A stretch of 64,000 nucleotides of DNA from Phoma sp. XZ068. Its lineage: Eukaryota; Ascomycota; Dothideomycetes; Pleosporales; Didymellaceae. The notes below the pieces were generated by a model, which worked only from the letters and a program-made list of their open reading frames with translations, searched no databases and had not been told where the DNA came from. Positions within the stretch are counted from its first letter, which is position 1. The number at the start of each line of letters is the position of its first letter. Location: NCBI GenBank assembly GCA_004835665.1, contig RBKR01000025.1, forward strand, positions 930,001 through 994,000, in the 5' to 3' direction. Below, in pieces: positions 31,951-42,606 of this stretch. The position numbers were made by a program, and so were the translations under genes.

Positions 31951-33429
31951 CTACACAGAGATCGTGACATTCTTGAGGATCTGGAACTCGGCCAGGCCAT
32001 ACTTGCTCCCTTCTTTCCCAATTCCCGACTCCTTGATACCGCCGAACGGTGCCTCCGGTGCACTGATCTTCCCAGTGTTGACACCGACCATGCCGACCTC
32101 CAGCTCCTGCGCTACCCGCCAGATGGTGTTGAGGTTTGCTGAGAAGAAGTACCCAGCGAGTCCGAACTCTGTGTCGTTGGCCATTTGAATGACCTCATCG
32201 ACCGTATCGAAGGCGAATATGGGTGCCAATGGACCGAACGTCTCCTCACGGGCTACCCGCATATCTGGAGTAACGCCTGTGATGATCGCGGGCTCAATGT
32301 AGCATTTACCCAAGTCCCGACGGACTTTCCCTCCGTAGAGCAACTTTGCGCCCTTGCCTACAGCGTCGTCGATGTGGCTCTTGACCTTGACTACAGCCGC
32401 TTCGTTCACCAAAGGACCGTGTGTTACAGTGGGGTCCATGCCGGATCCAATTATGAAATGCTGAGCACGCTTGACGAGTGCATCGACGAACTTGTCATGA
32501 ATCCCGCGCTGCACGAACAAACGATTGGCACAAACGCAAGTTTGACCCGAGCAACGGAATTTGCAACCGACGACGCCCTCGATTGCTTTTGCAATGTCGG
32601 CATCGTCGAAGACGATGAAGGGTGCATTGCCGCCGAGCTCCATGGACACCTTCTTCATTGTCCCCGCAGCCTTCTCGGCGATATACTTGCCAACGTTGGT
32701 CGAGCCAGTGAAGCTAACCTTCTTGATGACAGGGTTTGTGTATAGCTCTGTGATAGCTGCGCGGTCGCGGGTAGGGACGGCTTGAATTGCATTCGGTGGT
32801 AATCCCGCCTCTTGCGCGAGGTGAGTGAGTGCGAGTGTGCACAATGGTGTCTCACTAGGCGGCTTGACGACGACTGTGCAGCCCGCAGCCAAAGCCGGGC
32901 CAAGCTTTCGAGTGATCATGGCGATGGGGAAGTTCCAAGGCGCGATAACGGCACACACGCCTATGGGTTGCCGGATGATGAAGTTTGTGTTTCCGGCGTT
33001 CATCGACGGAACGATATCGCCGTACGAGCGGATGGCCTCCTCGGCAAACCAAGAGAGGAAACTGGCACCATACTCGACTTCTCCTTTTGCTTCCCCCAGC
33101 GTCTTCCCGTTCTCCGAGGTCAGTAGTATCGCGAGATCGTCTGCATTTTGTCGGATAAGGGCGGCGAGTCGATGCAGCATCTTCGACCTCTCGTGCTCAG
33201 TGGTTTTCCGAAACTCTTGAAAGCAAACGTTGGCATTATCGATTGCTTCTCTGAAGTCGTCGACGCCGTGATCAGCGACTTCTGCTATAGCAATGTCGGT
33301 GGCCGGATTGTATACTGGAAACTTCTTTGCCGCAGACGTCCATGTGCCACCAATGAACCCTGAATCGATGAGAAGAGCCTTGTTGGACAAAGCGTCTCGC
33401 AAAGTCGCAGACTGAGCGCTGCAACTCAT
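31951..33429 (-). CDS. Succinate-semialdehyde-type aldehyde dehydrogenase
   Basis: A 492-residue NAD(P)+-dependent ALDH of the GabD/SSADH type, single exon. Landmarks: PWNFPIAMITRKLGPALAAG, the FTGSTNVGK cofactor loop, the general-base ELGGNAPFIVFDDADI, the nucleophile in GQTCVCANR (two cysteines two residues apart, as in many SSADHs), and EETFGPLAP. The product would be a carboxylic acid from a small semialdehyde. The family also includes enzymes for other short aldehydes, so succinate semialdehyde is not certain. It is divergently transcribed from the transketolase across 510 bp and lies between it and the sugar permease. No peroxisomal or mitochondrial signal is evident. Confidence 0.9.
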   Translation of the reverse strand: MSCSAQSATLRDALSNKALLIDSGFIGGTWTSAAKKFPVYNPATDIAIAEVADHGVDDFREAIDNANVCFQEFRKTTEHERSKMLHRLAALIRQNADDLAILLTSENGKTLGEAKGEVEYGASFLSWFAEEAIRSYGDIVPSMNAGNTNFIIRQPIGVCAVIAPWNFPIAMITRKLGPALAAGCTVVVKPPSETPLCTLALTHLAQEAGLPPNAIQAVPTRDRAAITELYTNPVIKKVSFTGSTNVGKYIAEKAAGTMKKVSMELGGNAPFIVFDDADIAKAIEGVVGCKFRCSGQTCVCANRLFVQRGIHDKFVDALVKRAQHFIIGSGMDPTVTHGPLVNEAAVVKVKSHIDDAVGKGAKLLYGGKVRRDLGKCYIEPAIITGVTPDMRVAREETFGPLAPIFAFDTVDEVIQMANDTEFGLAGYFFSANLNTIWRVAQELEVGMVGVNTGKISAPEAPFGGIKESGIGKEGSKYGLAEFQILKNVTISV

Positions 33430-33939
33430 GTTTGATTCGATGAATTATTGTGTGGACGAGTCGATGCCTGAGGATGATTGCAACAAGTCGAGACACTTGA
33501 CACAAAAGGATATACAGACGGAGAGTGAAGCTTAGTGTAAGAGACAACTACCATTCGTTGTGATATTCCATCCTGCGTAACGCTTATATGAGCCCTTCGG
33601 CATAGACGCCGTCTTTCGACCCGATCCTGCCCTTGCATGGGTAGGACCGCATCAGATGTGTCCCCTGTATTATTTCTGTCATCACAGGGGCAGAAGGGGA
33701 TTGTGAGAACATTGCAGATCTGGATATTCCGCCAGCCGGCTATATGGCTATGCTCATTGGTCTTGGCATTCTTCACCACAACCGATGCCGGACTGGATCC
33801 TGTAACCCTATCCCAGGTTGTGACATGACCAAAATCCTATCGATTATGCTCTTGACTTTGTTCAAATAAAGGCAAGTTTGTGCGTTGTTCACAGTCCAAA
33901 CTGTAGGAGCTCTATCTCTTTCAAGCGGCCTTTCTCATC
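33430..33939. promoter_or_regulatory. Divergent ALDH/transketolase promoter
   Basis: 510 bp shared by two divergent genes. No clean TATA box. It contains GCCGGC at about 33735 and GCCGGAC at 33787, short CGG-type words that could serve the neighbouring Zn2Cys6 regulator. Co-regulation is inferred from the arrangement. Confidence 0.45.
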
Positions 33940-36146
33940 ATGGTTTTAAAAAAAGGGGCTGGGCCGACTATGGCGTCACTTCCCAGTGGGACAGATGCAG
34001 ACAACCAGGCCGTCCGCGAAATAAGGAAGATGGTGATAGACATATGTCGTCAGAACGGTGGAGGGCACGGTGGCTCTGCGATTGGCATGGCGCCCTTGGC
34101 TGTTGCTCTCTGGAAGCACACGATGCGCTACAACCCGCAGAACCCAGAAGTACGTTGTGTTTGCGACCTCACCTGCCCAACTCAAAAGCTCGAGCGCTCA
34201 CTGGGGAAATATAGTGGTTCGACCGAGATCGTTTTGTCTTGTCCAACGGTCACGCAGCCATGTTGCTGTACACGATGCTTCACGTGTCAGGCTACCCACA
34301 CGTCGTGGCTGATGAGCTGAAGCTCTATGGTAGCGCCAAAGCCGTTGATCCAGAGAGTGGGAAATGGAAAGCAACCATTTGCCATGGACATCCAGAGATT
34401 GAGGTGCCGGGAGTCGAGGTCACGACAGGTCCACTTGGACAGGGCGTCGCCAACGCAGTAGGCCTTGCCATTGCATCCAAAAACCTTGCTGCATCCTTCA
34501 ACAAACCCGACGTGGACCTGATCTCATCTCGTATCTACTGCGTCACAGGGGACGGGTGCCTCCAAGAGGGTGTCGCAAACGAGGCTGTTGCAATCGCTGG
34601 CCATTTGCGGCTAGATAACCTGACCCTGCTATACGACAACAACCAAGTGACATGCGACGGGCCACTAGACTGGATTGTATCCGAGGATACAAACGCAAAA
34701 GTGACGAGTATGGGCTGGCATGTTATCGATGTCATGGACGGCGATTCTTCGGTGGGTAGTATCGTGCAAGCTCTTGCTGATGCGAAAGCCTACAAAGGCA
34801 AACCGACATTCATCAACATCCGCACAACCATTGGCCACGGCACCTCGACAGCGGGAAGTTTCAAGTCGCATCACGGGACTTATACGGATGAAGACGCTGC
34901 CAAGTATGCTACTCCTGGAGTCGAGACAACCCACACATTATCCGATGCTACTCGGGAGTATTGGCAACAGGCTGCCGACCAGGGCCAGAGAAATGAAGAT
35001 GAATGGAAACAAAAGCTAGAGAGGTATACCGTCACGTACCCAGAATTAGCGGCTCAGCTGCAGCAACGCCTCGCGGGCAAGATCAATGTCGAAGCCATCT
35101 TGGGGTCTCTTGAGATGCCAAAGAGCGTGACTGCGACGCGCCAATTCAACGGGGTAGTATTTAACAAACTCATGGAGTCGATACCCAGTCTCTTCGCCGG
35201 CGGTGCAGACTTGTGGAACTCGAACCAAATGGGGGATCAATCTGAGCGCATCTTCGATGGTACCCATCCGGAGGGACGTGTCGTGCGTTATGGTATTCGA
35301 GAGCATGCCATGGCGTCCATCTCCAACGGGCTGGCTGCATACTTGCCGGGCTGCTTCCTTCCCGTGACGGCGACGTTCTTCATGTTCTATCTGTACGCTG
35401 CAGCAGGCGTACGGATGGGCGCATTGAGCAAGCTCAAGGTCATCCACATTGCAACGCACGACTCGATTGGGGAGGGTCAAAATGGACCTACGCATCAGCC
35501 TGTGGAGCTGGACTCGCTCTTCCGCGCGATGCCCAACCTGCAGTACATTCGACCAGCAGACAGCGAAGAGGTGGTCGGGGCTTGGATGGCGGCGATTCAG
35601 GCGGAGCATGCGCCCAGCATCCTATCGCTGGCTCGAGATCCGGGGCTTTTGTTGATTTCTTGCACCGACCGACACAAGGTTGGGCGCGGAGGATATGTGC
35701 TGGAGGAAAAAGACGATGCCGAGGTGACGCTTGTGTCCTGTGGGTCTGAACTAGAGTTTGCCGTTGCGGCGAGCAAGGAGCTGAACGCTAGCGGGATCCG
35801 TACCCGCGTAGTCAGCATGCCATGCATCCGACTGTTCGAGGAGCAGCCAGAAGCGTACCAGGACACGGTGCTGTCCAACAGCAGGCACATTGTGTCGGTG
35901 GAGGCCTACGTTTCGAGCATGTGGGCACGCTTCTGCACGGCATCGGTGGCCATGGACTCGTACGGATACTCTGGCGCTGGACGCGAGAACATGCGTCGGT
36001 TTGGCATCGACACCGCTGGGGTGGTGCGCAAGGTCAAGGCACTGGTGGGGCAGGAGGGCGCGAGGGCGACCGGGCCACGCCGCCGGTGGCAGCTGTTGCA
36101 GTATGAAGCGCAGGATAGCGCAGCACTGAAGGAGGACATTGAGTAG
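33940..36146 (+). CDS. Transketolase / dihydroxyacetone-synthase-like enzyme
   Basis: ThDP- and Mg2+-dependent transketolase-family protein of 713 aa. It moves two-carbon ketol units between sugars, or onto short aldehydes in DHAS-like members. Two exons, 33940-34149 and 34215-36146; the 65-bp intron (GTACGT..ATATAG) joins NPE|WFDRDRFVLSNGHAAML. Motifs: GGGHGGSAIGMAPL, GDGCLQEG with downstream DNNQVTCDGP (ThDP/Mg), YGIREHAM (glutamate that activates ThDP), THDSIGEGQNGPTHQPVE, and a C-terminal transketolase domain. The active-site set looks complete. There is no C-terminal PTS1 tripeptide (ends DIE), so cytosolic location is likelier than the peroxisomal site of yeast DHAS. It shares a promoter with the ALDH and is followed by a Zn2Cys6 regulator. 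A second, specialised transketolase rather than the housekeeping one is plausible. Confidence 0.88.
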
Positions 36147-36472
36147 AATAGACGCCCAATTGGACTTGATTGCAGAACCATACACACGACCAAGTGCTCA
36201 CAGAGGGGCCTTGGCAACGCGGTTGAATTCTTTTTGCTTACCATGGGTTTCTCCAACATGCGCGGTGACGGTGTCGCCGGGGGAAGCGACTCGCGCCCCA
36301 GCCCGGCTTGGCCGCGGCGAGGGGGCAGCCCCGCATCTGCGGCGTCAGGAACGCTAGCTTGAGCTTGCCCATTATTATTGCTGCGCGGTCGTGCCAACAC
36401 GAAGCTGCGCTGTGCGACGTGCGACTCCCGTCCCCGTCTGCCTGACCGCGCCCTCTCGACGACACGGCAGCC
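36147..36472. other. Transketolase-regulator intergenic region
   Basis: 326 bp, GC-rich in its second half, carrying the transketolase 3' UTR and the promoter of the downstream regulator. Nothing else seen. Confidence 0.4.
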
Positions 36473-38725
36473 ATGGCCCACAGCCCACTGCCCGCGCAAC
36501 CGCGGCCGCAACCACTCGCGCACCCACAGTCGCAACCACTCGCGCACCCACAGTCGCCCCCGCATGCACCTCATCACGCGCACCCGCACGCCCGCACCAC
36601 CGCGCTCGCCCCGATCCGCTTTCGCGCTCCCAAGGCGTGTCGTGCCTGCCACCAAAAGCGCGTCAAATGCGACGCCAGCGAGCGCGGGACGCCCTGCACG
36701 CGCTGCGAGCAGCGTCGAGAGCCCGAGTGCACGCTGATGCAGTCGAGGAGAGGCATCTACGCCCGCAAGCCGCGCCGACCGCCCCAGCAACACCCCGCCA
36801 GCCCGCCCGCCGACCCGCCTGCGACACAAGGAGGGAGCAGCAGTGGTGGCAGTAGTAGAGCAGGCGCAGACGCCGTCACAGATGCCGCTGCTGCTGCCGC
36901 CGCCGCCACCGCCGCCGCCGCCACCGCCGCCGATGCTGTTGCGGCCGAGTCCCCCGCAACCGTTGCCCATCCACCACCTGCGCCCCAGGCCCCCTCCTGC
37001 AGGGAGAGCACCGGCAATGCCTCTTCGTACCGCGACATCAGCTGGGCCACCACTTTCGACCACCTGCTCGAGCGCTACCACAACGGAGCAGACGCGTTGA
37101 ACAAACACTCCATCACCTACATCGGGGAGGCGTTTCCGCTCGGCATCGTGCTCAAGGATCTTCGAGGCGGCCTCCATCGCCCGCTGCTCCATCACCCCGG
37201 CCCTCCGTGTGCGGATCAAGAGGCTGCCGCTGACCGCCCGGGCCTCTCGCATCCGCCTGGCATCCGTGCCGAGGAAATCGCCTTTCTCGAATCCAAGCAC
37301 GTCTTCACGGCCCCTTCCGACGACACGGTAGACGCGCTGATGAACGTCTTCTTTGAGCGCGTCTTTCCTCTCTATCCCATCGTCAACCCCTATGAACTCC
37401 TTGTCCAGCACAAGTCACGACGGATCCCCTGGATACTGCTCCACGCCCTCTGCTTCATCTCCGCCACCTACTGCCCCATACGCGTCCTTCATCGTGCCGG
37501 CTTCGATAGCCGCACCGAAGCACGATCCTTGTTCCACGACAAGGCCAAAGCTCTCTTCGACATTGGCTACGAAGGGAACAAGACTGTCGCGGTTCAGGTC
37601 TCCATCATCATGAGTTTTTGGGGCGGAGGTCCCAGCAACTACTGGAACTTCTATACGTGGATCTGCACAGGCGTGACCATAGCCGAAACACTAGGCTTCC
37701 ATAGGTCCATGGCTGGAGCCGCCATGGACGCACAAGATAGAAGTTTGATCAAGCGCTTGTGGTGGATTCTGGTCATACGAGACGCAACCTGCGCCTCCCT
37801 AGTCGGCCGCCCATTCAGGGTAAACCTTGACCATTGCGATGCAGACCCATTGACCGAACAAGACTTTTCCTACGACGTAAACCTGTCCCTCGAGTGCATG
37901 ACGAGCCCCTTGGCACAGCTCTCGGGTCTCTACCAGATCCACGCAACGAAGCTGTCACTCATTCTCCGTCACATCATCGCCACCCGCTTCTATCCACGGA
38001 ATCAAACCACATCTGCTTCGTCCTCGTTGCAAAAAATGATGACAGCCTGGCGCAATGATCTGCCTTCAGAAATGAGGTGGTCCGATCGGATGAGCAGCCA
38101 ATCCAGCGTCTTTGTGTCCACCTTACGCATCTTGTATCATCACAACATCATTCTAGCACACGTCCATGGCTCCATGGACGCCGAGCTCGACGTCTCGGAC
38201 GGAGTCTATTCGCAGAGATTGATCCGAGAGGAGGTCATCAGTGACGCTGCTCAGCAGATTGCTTCCGCTTCCTGCGATGTCGTCATAACCCCCGATGGTC
38301 TGCTCCCTCCGCACGAGCTTTTCCACGGTCTTTTCGTTGCGGCGGTCGTCTTTTACATGCAAACGAATAGCCAAAACCCAATGGCTGCCCGGTCCGGCAT
38401 GTCTGGGCTTACCAATTGTAAGATGGCTTTGCACGCTGTTCGTGATACGTGGGACGCAAGCCCGTGGATCTCGCACTTGTTTGACAAGGCGCTTTACCTA
38501 TCCTTGGCCCCACACCGACCTGCAGCGGGAGAACGCGTCGACAGTATCAGCACCGAAGCCGAGATGGATCCTAACAACATGGCTGCTTTCGATCTGGATG
38601 GTTATTCTATCCCAAGCTATGGGGGATGGCCCGGCCATCTGTTCCTGGGCAGCTTCTTCGATGTTTCGTTAGATCCATCAACGTCCATACCCATGGCGCC
38701 TACTTTTGGCGAAGGACCAGGCTAA
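36473..38725 (+). CDS. Zn2Cys6 transcription factor, CTF1/FarA-like architecture
   Basis: A 750-aa intronless nuclear regulator. The zinc cluster CRACHQKRVKCDASERG..CTRCEQRREPEC fits C-x2-C-x6-C-x8-C-x2-C-x7-C. The Fungal_trans region runs from about residue 280: FFERVFPLYPIVNPYE, HALCFISATYCP, the conserved IKRLWWILVIRDATCASLVGRP-type block and ECMTSPLAQLSG. These blocks resemble cutinase/fatty-acid regulator relatives (CTF1, FarA type), but similarity is general. The N-terminal 50 residues are Pro/His-rich and carry a perfect 24-bp tandem duplication; a poly-Ala tract follows the cluster. The start at 36473 gives MAHSPL. Its position directly downstream of transketolase, ALDH and permease makes it the likely local regulator. 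Confidence 0.88.
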   Translation: MAHSPLPAQPRPQPLAHPQSQPLAHPQSPPHAPHHAHPHARTTALAPIRFRAPKACRACHQKRVKCDASERGTPCTRCEQRREPECTLMQSRRGIYARKPRRPPQQHPASPPADPPATQGGSSSGGSSRAGADAVTDAAAAAAAATAAAATAADAVAAESPATVAHPPPAPQAPSCRESTGNASSYRDISWATTFDHLLERYHNGADALNKHSITYIGEAFPLGIVLKDLRGGLHRPLLHHPGPPCADQEAAADRPGLSHPPGIRAEEIAFLESKHVFTAPSDDTVDALMNVFFERVFPLYPIVNPYELLVQHKSRRIPWILLHALCFISATYCPIRVLHRAGFDSRTEARSLFHDKAKALFDIGYEGNKTVAVQVSIIMSFWGGGPSNYWNFYTWICTGVTIAETLGFHRSMAGAAMDAQDRSLIKRLWWILVIRDATCASLVGRPFRVNLDHCDADPLTEQDFSYDVNLSLECMTSPLAQLSGLYQIHATKLSLILRHIIATRFYPRNQTTSASSSLQKMMTAWRNDLPSEMRWSDRMSSQSSVFVSTLRILYHHNIILAHVHGSMDAELDVSDGVYSQRLIREEVISDAAQQIASASCDVVITPDGLLPPHELFHGLFVAAVVFYMQTNSQNPMAARSGMSGLTNCKMALHAVRDTWDASPWISHLFDKALYLSLAPHRPAAGERVDSISTEAEMDPNNMAAFDLDGYSIPSYGGWPGHLFLGSFFDVSLDPSTSIPMAPTFGEGPG
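36508..36555 (+). repeat. Perfect 24-bp tandem duplication in coding sequence
   Basis: Two adjacent identical 24-nt units (starting GCAACCACTCGCGCACCCAC) encode PLAHPQSQ twice in the N terminus of the regulator. Being a multiple of three, it keeps the frame and may vary in number between strains. Confidence 0.85.
36886..36935 (+). repeat. GCN/CCG trinucleotide tract (poly-alanine)
   Basis: Nearly uninterrupted GCY/GCC triplets encoding a long alanine run just after the zinc cluster. Prone to slippage length change. Confidence 0.8.
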
Positions 38726-40365
38726 GGCGACACTGCAGGCTTCCATAGCTGCAGGGACTTCTGTTCCTATTCGCCAGCAAAGCACAGTGCACGTGGTGTT
38801 TATCGCAGCCTGCGCCATCTACCGACCCAATATTTTACTACTTCCCAGACAAGCGGGCATTGACTAGGATTCCTGACCCGAAAGGTATAACGGATCCCGT
38901 TTACATTGCAAGAAATCCCGACATCGAGGCGAGTTGGAATGGTTGAAAATTAGATTGCATTGCTAATACGCTCGTCATGTTCACAAGATACCCCTCATCG
39001 ACCTTGGTCAAGCCTGTGACGGTGAGTACAGCTTTCTTGCACCCACGCGAACAGAATACAATCATTCTAGGAGCATTCAAGGACGGACAACTTCTTACTT
39101 TTACGAACAGAGTAGGCGAATGTGCCGTCCGGACATGAGCCGTTGTTCCGGTGTATGCCATGCTTCCAGTTCGCCGAAAGACGGTGTTTAGCGCGTAGAC
39201 TTCATTGTAACTCCACCAGTTCTAAACAGTGGCGCCACTACTTTTTAACCAGCTGACTACGTGGATTTCACTTATTGTGCTAGATTATTCGTCCCCACAG
39301 CATCCCTGTGTTCTTGCGTGCGCATACGCTGGGATGTAATGCTAAGGTCGTAAGTACTACTACATGGCACTGTGCGCCAGGATGCTACTCTGGCCTGCCC
39401 TGCTTTACATCGAAGACACGTAGTCAGATGTGGATGCACAGATGCCAAACGAGCTGAACATGGCACAGAGCAGCGTCAAGGCAAGGCAAGTGAGCAGGAA
39501 GCACGCGACTTGGGCCCAGGCAATACGAGAAGCCGGCGCTGCACGCGCGCATGCACGCCATGTAGCAAACGTCACTTCTCAGCGCCTCTCCACGCTCGCC
39601 TTTCGATTCGGTTCTAATCAGGCATAAGTGGGAGGGGTAGCGGCTTGCAGAGCGCCTCGTTGCCACCCGTTTCTGCACTGCTGTTGGACTTCGCCACCGC
39701 CATGTGTAGTGCTGATTCGTGCTGGTTCATCGCGAAAAATGTTGCGTAGGCTGTAGTGAAGTTCTTCTCTTGCTAACCCTAAAAAGGTCTAGTGGCATGA
39801 ACGCTACATCTGGGGGCTGTGCGGCTCTTCTGCAACGTGGGGACCGCCCCTATCGTGCTTGATACGGCTGTGACCATCGCAATGCGCCGACATTCAGCTC
39901 GGTGAATGCAGGATTGGCCAGGAGCGGTGGACCAAGCCAGTTTGGGTAGCGGGCAGGAGCGGCTATATGGTTCAGGAGTGTCAAGACATATGCCAAGAGT
40001 GGCGGTATTGCCCCCTACGAGACATTCCCCGTGATTTACACCCCGCAATTCGGGAGCTGGCTTCGATCGGAGCTTCAAACCACGCTTCTGCGGGTCAACT
40101 TCAGAGAGTTAGGAGTAAGTGTAGCCGGTTCTTGAATTTCAAGAGAGAGCCGAGCATCGCTCTCGCTGATATGCATATAGCCGGCCAACATACCGTAGAT
40201 TGGAAGCGTTTGGTGGTGGTCCACCGGTGGCATACCTTTGATAGCTAGGATAGTCGAAAGCACTGAATTGACTTTTCACACCGAGCTATAGGAGAGCTTC
40301 CCACGACGCCCAGAAACGTTCAAGGTTCCTTCCAACACCTCTCATTGTCCATAGACTCTCAGCTC
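38726..40365. other. Intergenic region, 1.6 kb
   Basis: No recognisable gene on either strand. Frames at 38901-39161 and 39424-39678 (minus) lack motifs, and base composition is ordinary. Likely 3' UTR of the regulator plus the long upstream region of the BVMO. Confidence 0.4.
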
Positions 40366-41985
40366 ATGATGGCACGAACTTCAGAACCGCGCCTTATCGT
40401 TATTGGCAGTGGCGTTGCCGGCATTGCTTTGGCCTGCCGTCTTCGTTCCCAGTGTGGCTACGCGAACTTCACCGTCTACGAGCGCGAGGCCAGCATTGGC
40501 GGCACATGGTATCTCAACACGTACCCAGGCGTCGGCTGCGATGTCGACTCTCATCTATATTCGTTTTCATTCAACCCCAACCCCAACTGGTCGCGACGCT
40601 TCGCCGACCAAGCCGAAATCCTGCAATACATGCAAAACACGGTCGACAAATTTGGCGTGCGACCTCACGTGCAGCTTCGCACTGAGGTTGTAGCAGCAGA
40701 ATGGGATACAGCAAAGCAAGTCTGGAGTGTGACCCTCCGCAACACAGATACGGGCCATGAGTTCCGCCGAGAGGCAGAGATGCTTGTCTCGTGTGTGGGA
40801 ACCATCTCTATACCCAAAGAGTGCGATATCCCCGGCAACGAATCTTACAAAGGAGCTGTTTTCCACTCCGCACGGTGGAACCACAAGTTCGACATGCAGG
40901 GCAAGAAGATCGCCGTAATCGGCAATGGCTGCTCTGGTGCACAGCTGATGCCCTTTGTTGCTGAAAAGGCCTCAAAAGTGGTTCAGTTCCAGCGCTCACC
41001 TCAGTGGATCAACAAACGTCCCAATCCGTCGTTCTCGAGCTTCCAGAAATGGTGTTTCCGCTACATTCCATTCTGGAACAAGCTCTACCGCTTCTACCTC
41101 TGGAGATCTACAGATGTACTTCACAGCCTTTACATTACCGGCACTGGCTCTTTCGAGAACCAACGCGCAATCGCCCAGAGAGGAGCTGAAGAGTACATGA
41201 CAAGAACGGCGCCCAAAGCCTATCTTGACATGTTGATGCCCAAGTTCCCTCTGGGTTGCAAGCGTCGTGTTTTCGACCCCGGTTACCTCGAATGCCTCCA
41301 CAAGCCTAATGTGGAGTTGACTACCGAACGCATTACCAGCTTCACCGAAACCGGCCTTCAGACCACCAGGCGTACCATGGATTTTGACGCTGTGGTGCTA
41401 TCCACCGGATTCAAGATCCAGGAATTTCTTTCGCCAATAACGATTGTGGGCGCCCAGGGTCAGTCCCTCAACCAGCACTGGAAGGATACACGCGGTGCCC
41501 AAGCTTACAAAGCCACTTTCGTCCACGGCTTCCCCAACTTCGGTATCGTCTTTGGCCCCAACTCGTTCCCAGCGCACAACTCCGTCATCTTCAGCAACGA
41601 GACACAAGTCGAGTTCATCCTCAAGGCCATGATCAACCCCGTGCTGCGCGGAAGCTTCGAGGTCCTCGACGTCAAGCAGGCAGCCGAGGATCGTAACGTC
41701 AACCAGGTGCAGGCCGGTCTCAAGAACATGGTGTGGAATGAGGGATGCGCCAACTGGAACCTCGACGCACACGGCCGCAATACAACCAACTACCACGGAC
41801 CCACGGCCCAGTTCTGGTGGGACTTGTACTGGCCCGTCTGGAAGGACTTTGAGCTGTATGGAGGCAACAAGACCCTGCCGTGGGCGCCGTGGACGAAGTG
41901 GAGTGCGTGGACTGTTTGTGTTGCGGCGACGGCGGCACTTGCCGTGCAGAGCGCGCGCGTGCGTGGATTATACTTGACTTCATAA
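40366..41985 (+). CDS. Baeyer-Villiger-type flavin monooxygenase
   Basis: A 539-aa single-exon class B flavoprotein monooxygenase using FAD, NADPH and O2 to oxygenate ketones or related substrates. The start is set at the first ATG (40366; a second ATG follows immediately). Motifs: FAD Rossmann GSGVAGIALACRL, GGTWYLNTYPGVGCDVDSHLYSFSF, the BVMO fingerprint YKGAVFHSARWNH (F/Y-x-G-x3-H-x3-W) and the NADPH Rossmann GNGCSGAQLMP. The C-terminal 25 residues are hydrophobic (WTVCVAATAALAV) followed by a basic turn, suggesting a membrane tail anchor. It could be a general xenobiotic or steroid-type BVMO. No biosynthetic core enzyme (PKS, NRPS, terpene cyclase) accompanies it. Confidence 0.9.
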   Translation: MMARTSEPRLIVIGSGVAGIALACRLRSQCGYANFTVYEREASIGGTWYLNTYPGVGCDVDSHLYSFSFNPNPNWSRRFADQAEILQYMQNTVDKFGVRPHVQLRTEVVAAEWDTAKQVWSVTLRNTDTGHEFRREAEMLVSCVGTISIPKECDIPGNESYKGAVFHSARWNHKFDMQGKKIAVIGNGCSGAQLMPFVAEKASKVVQFQRSPQWINKRPNPSFSSFQKWCFRYIPFWNKLYRFYLWRSTDVLHSLYITGTGSFENQRAIAQRGAEEYMTRTAPKAYLDMLMPKFPLGCKRRVFDPGYLECLHKPNVELTTERITSFTETGLQTTRRTMDFDAVVLSTGFKIQEFLSPITIVGAQGQSLNQHWKDTRGAQAYKATFVHGFPNFGIVFGPNSFPAHNSVIFSNETQVEFILKAMINPVLRGSFEVLDVKQAAEDRNVNQVQAGLKNMVWNEGCANWNLDAHGRNTTNYHGPTAQFWWDLYWPVWKDFELYGGNKTLPWAPWTKWSAWTVCVAATAALAVQSARVRGLYLTS

Positions 41986-42606
41986 CTTGGTGGCTTTAGA
42001 AGACGCACGGATAGTCGCATTGTCATTGTGTAGCTCGTGGTAGAGAAATCGATTGTGTTCTATCCTTAATTGCTTTCCTTGGTCTCACCATGACGGGAGT
42101 AAAGTCGCATTCGAGCTTGTTATATGTGTTCTCTAACCATGTTGATACAGTTAATGCAATTGACCATGTGTTCTTTGGTCCGATCTATCCGGGTTGGCGA
42201 AATTGATTTACTCGGATCGCTGGTCAAAGGCATACACTGTCGAGGCTCAGAACCTTCAGATGATCAGCGAGAACGATTCCAGCGTATTCCACGTGAAGAC
42301 CAAAGACGCGCTACACTATGGCCTCTCGCCACGTATGTCGCTGTTTCCCGGACTCATGCCATAACCGAATAGCCGGATCCAACACCGCATTTAAAACCGC
42401 TATAGGCGAGTTACATGACCTAGTAACACTATAGCAGGTAAAAGACCAACTGACTACCTGCCTGAGGGTACCCGTAGAAATTTGGTCTAATCAATCAAAA
42501 GTGCGGAACGCTGGTATAAAGGAAGATTAGAACGTCTAGGGTTAAAGAACAGCATACTCCTCTACTCTTCCAATCAAAAGACTCTCAAATCCTTGGCGTT
42601 TCTACA
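41986..42606. other. Intergenic region before polyol dehydrogenase
   Basis: 621 bp. The last 120 bp hold the TATA box of the next gene; nothing else recognised. Confidence 0.4.
42515..42520 (+). promoter_or_regulatory. TATA box of polyol dehydrogenase gene
   Basis: TATAAA in GGTATAAAGG, 87 bp upstream of the ATG at 42607, a normal fungal spacing. Confidence 0.55.

Noticed and set aside
35046..35609. 187-codon minus-strand frame
   Set aside because: Antisense to well-conserved transketolase sequence.
35906..37411. 501-codon minus-strand frame over the transketolase/regulator region
   Set aside because: Antisense shadow in GC-rich DNA; its Gly/Arg-rich composition has no domain, while the plus-strand frames have full transketolase and Zn2Cys6 domains.
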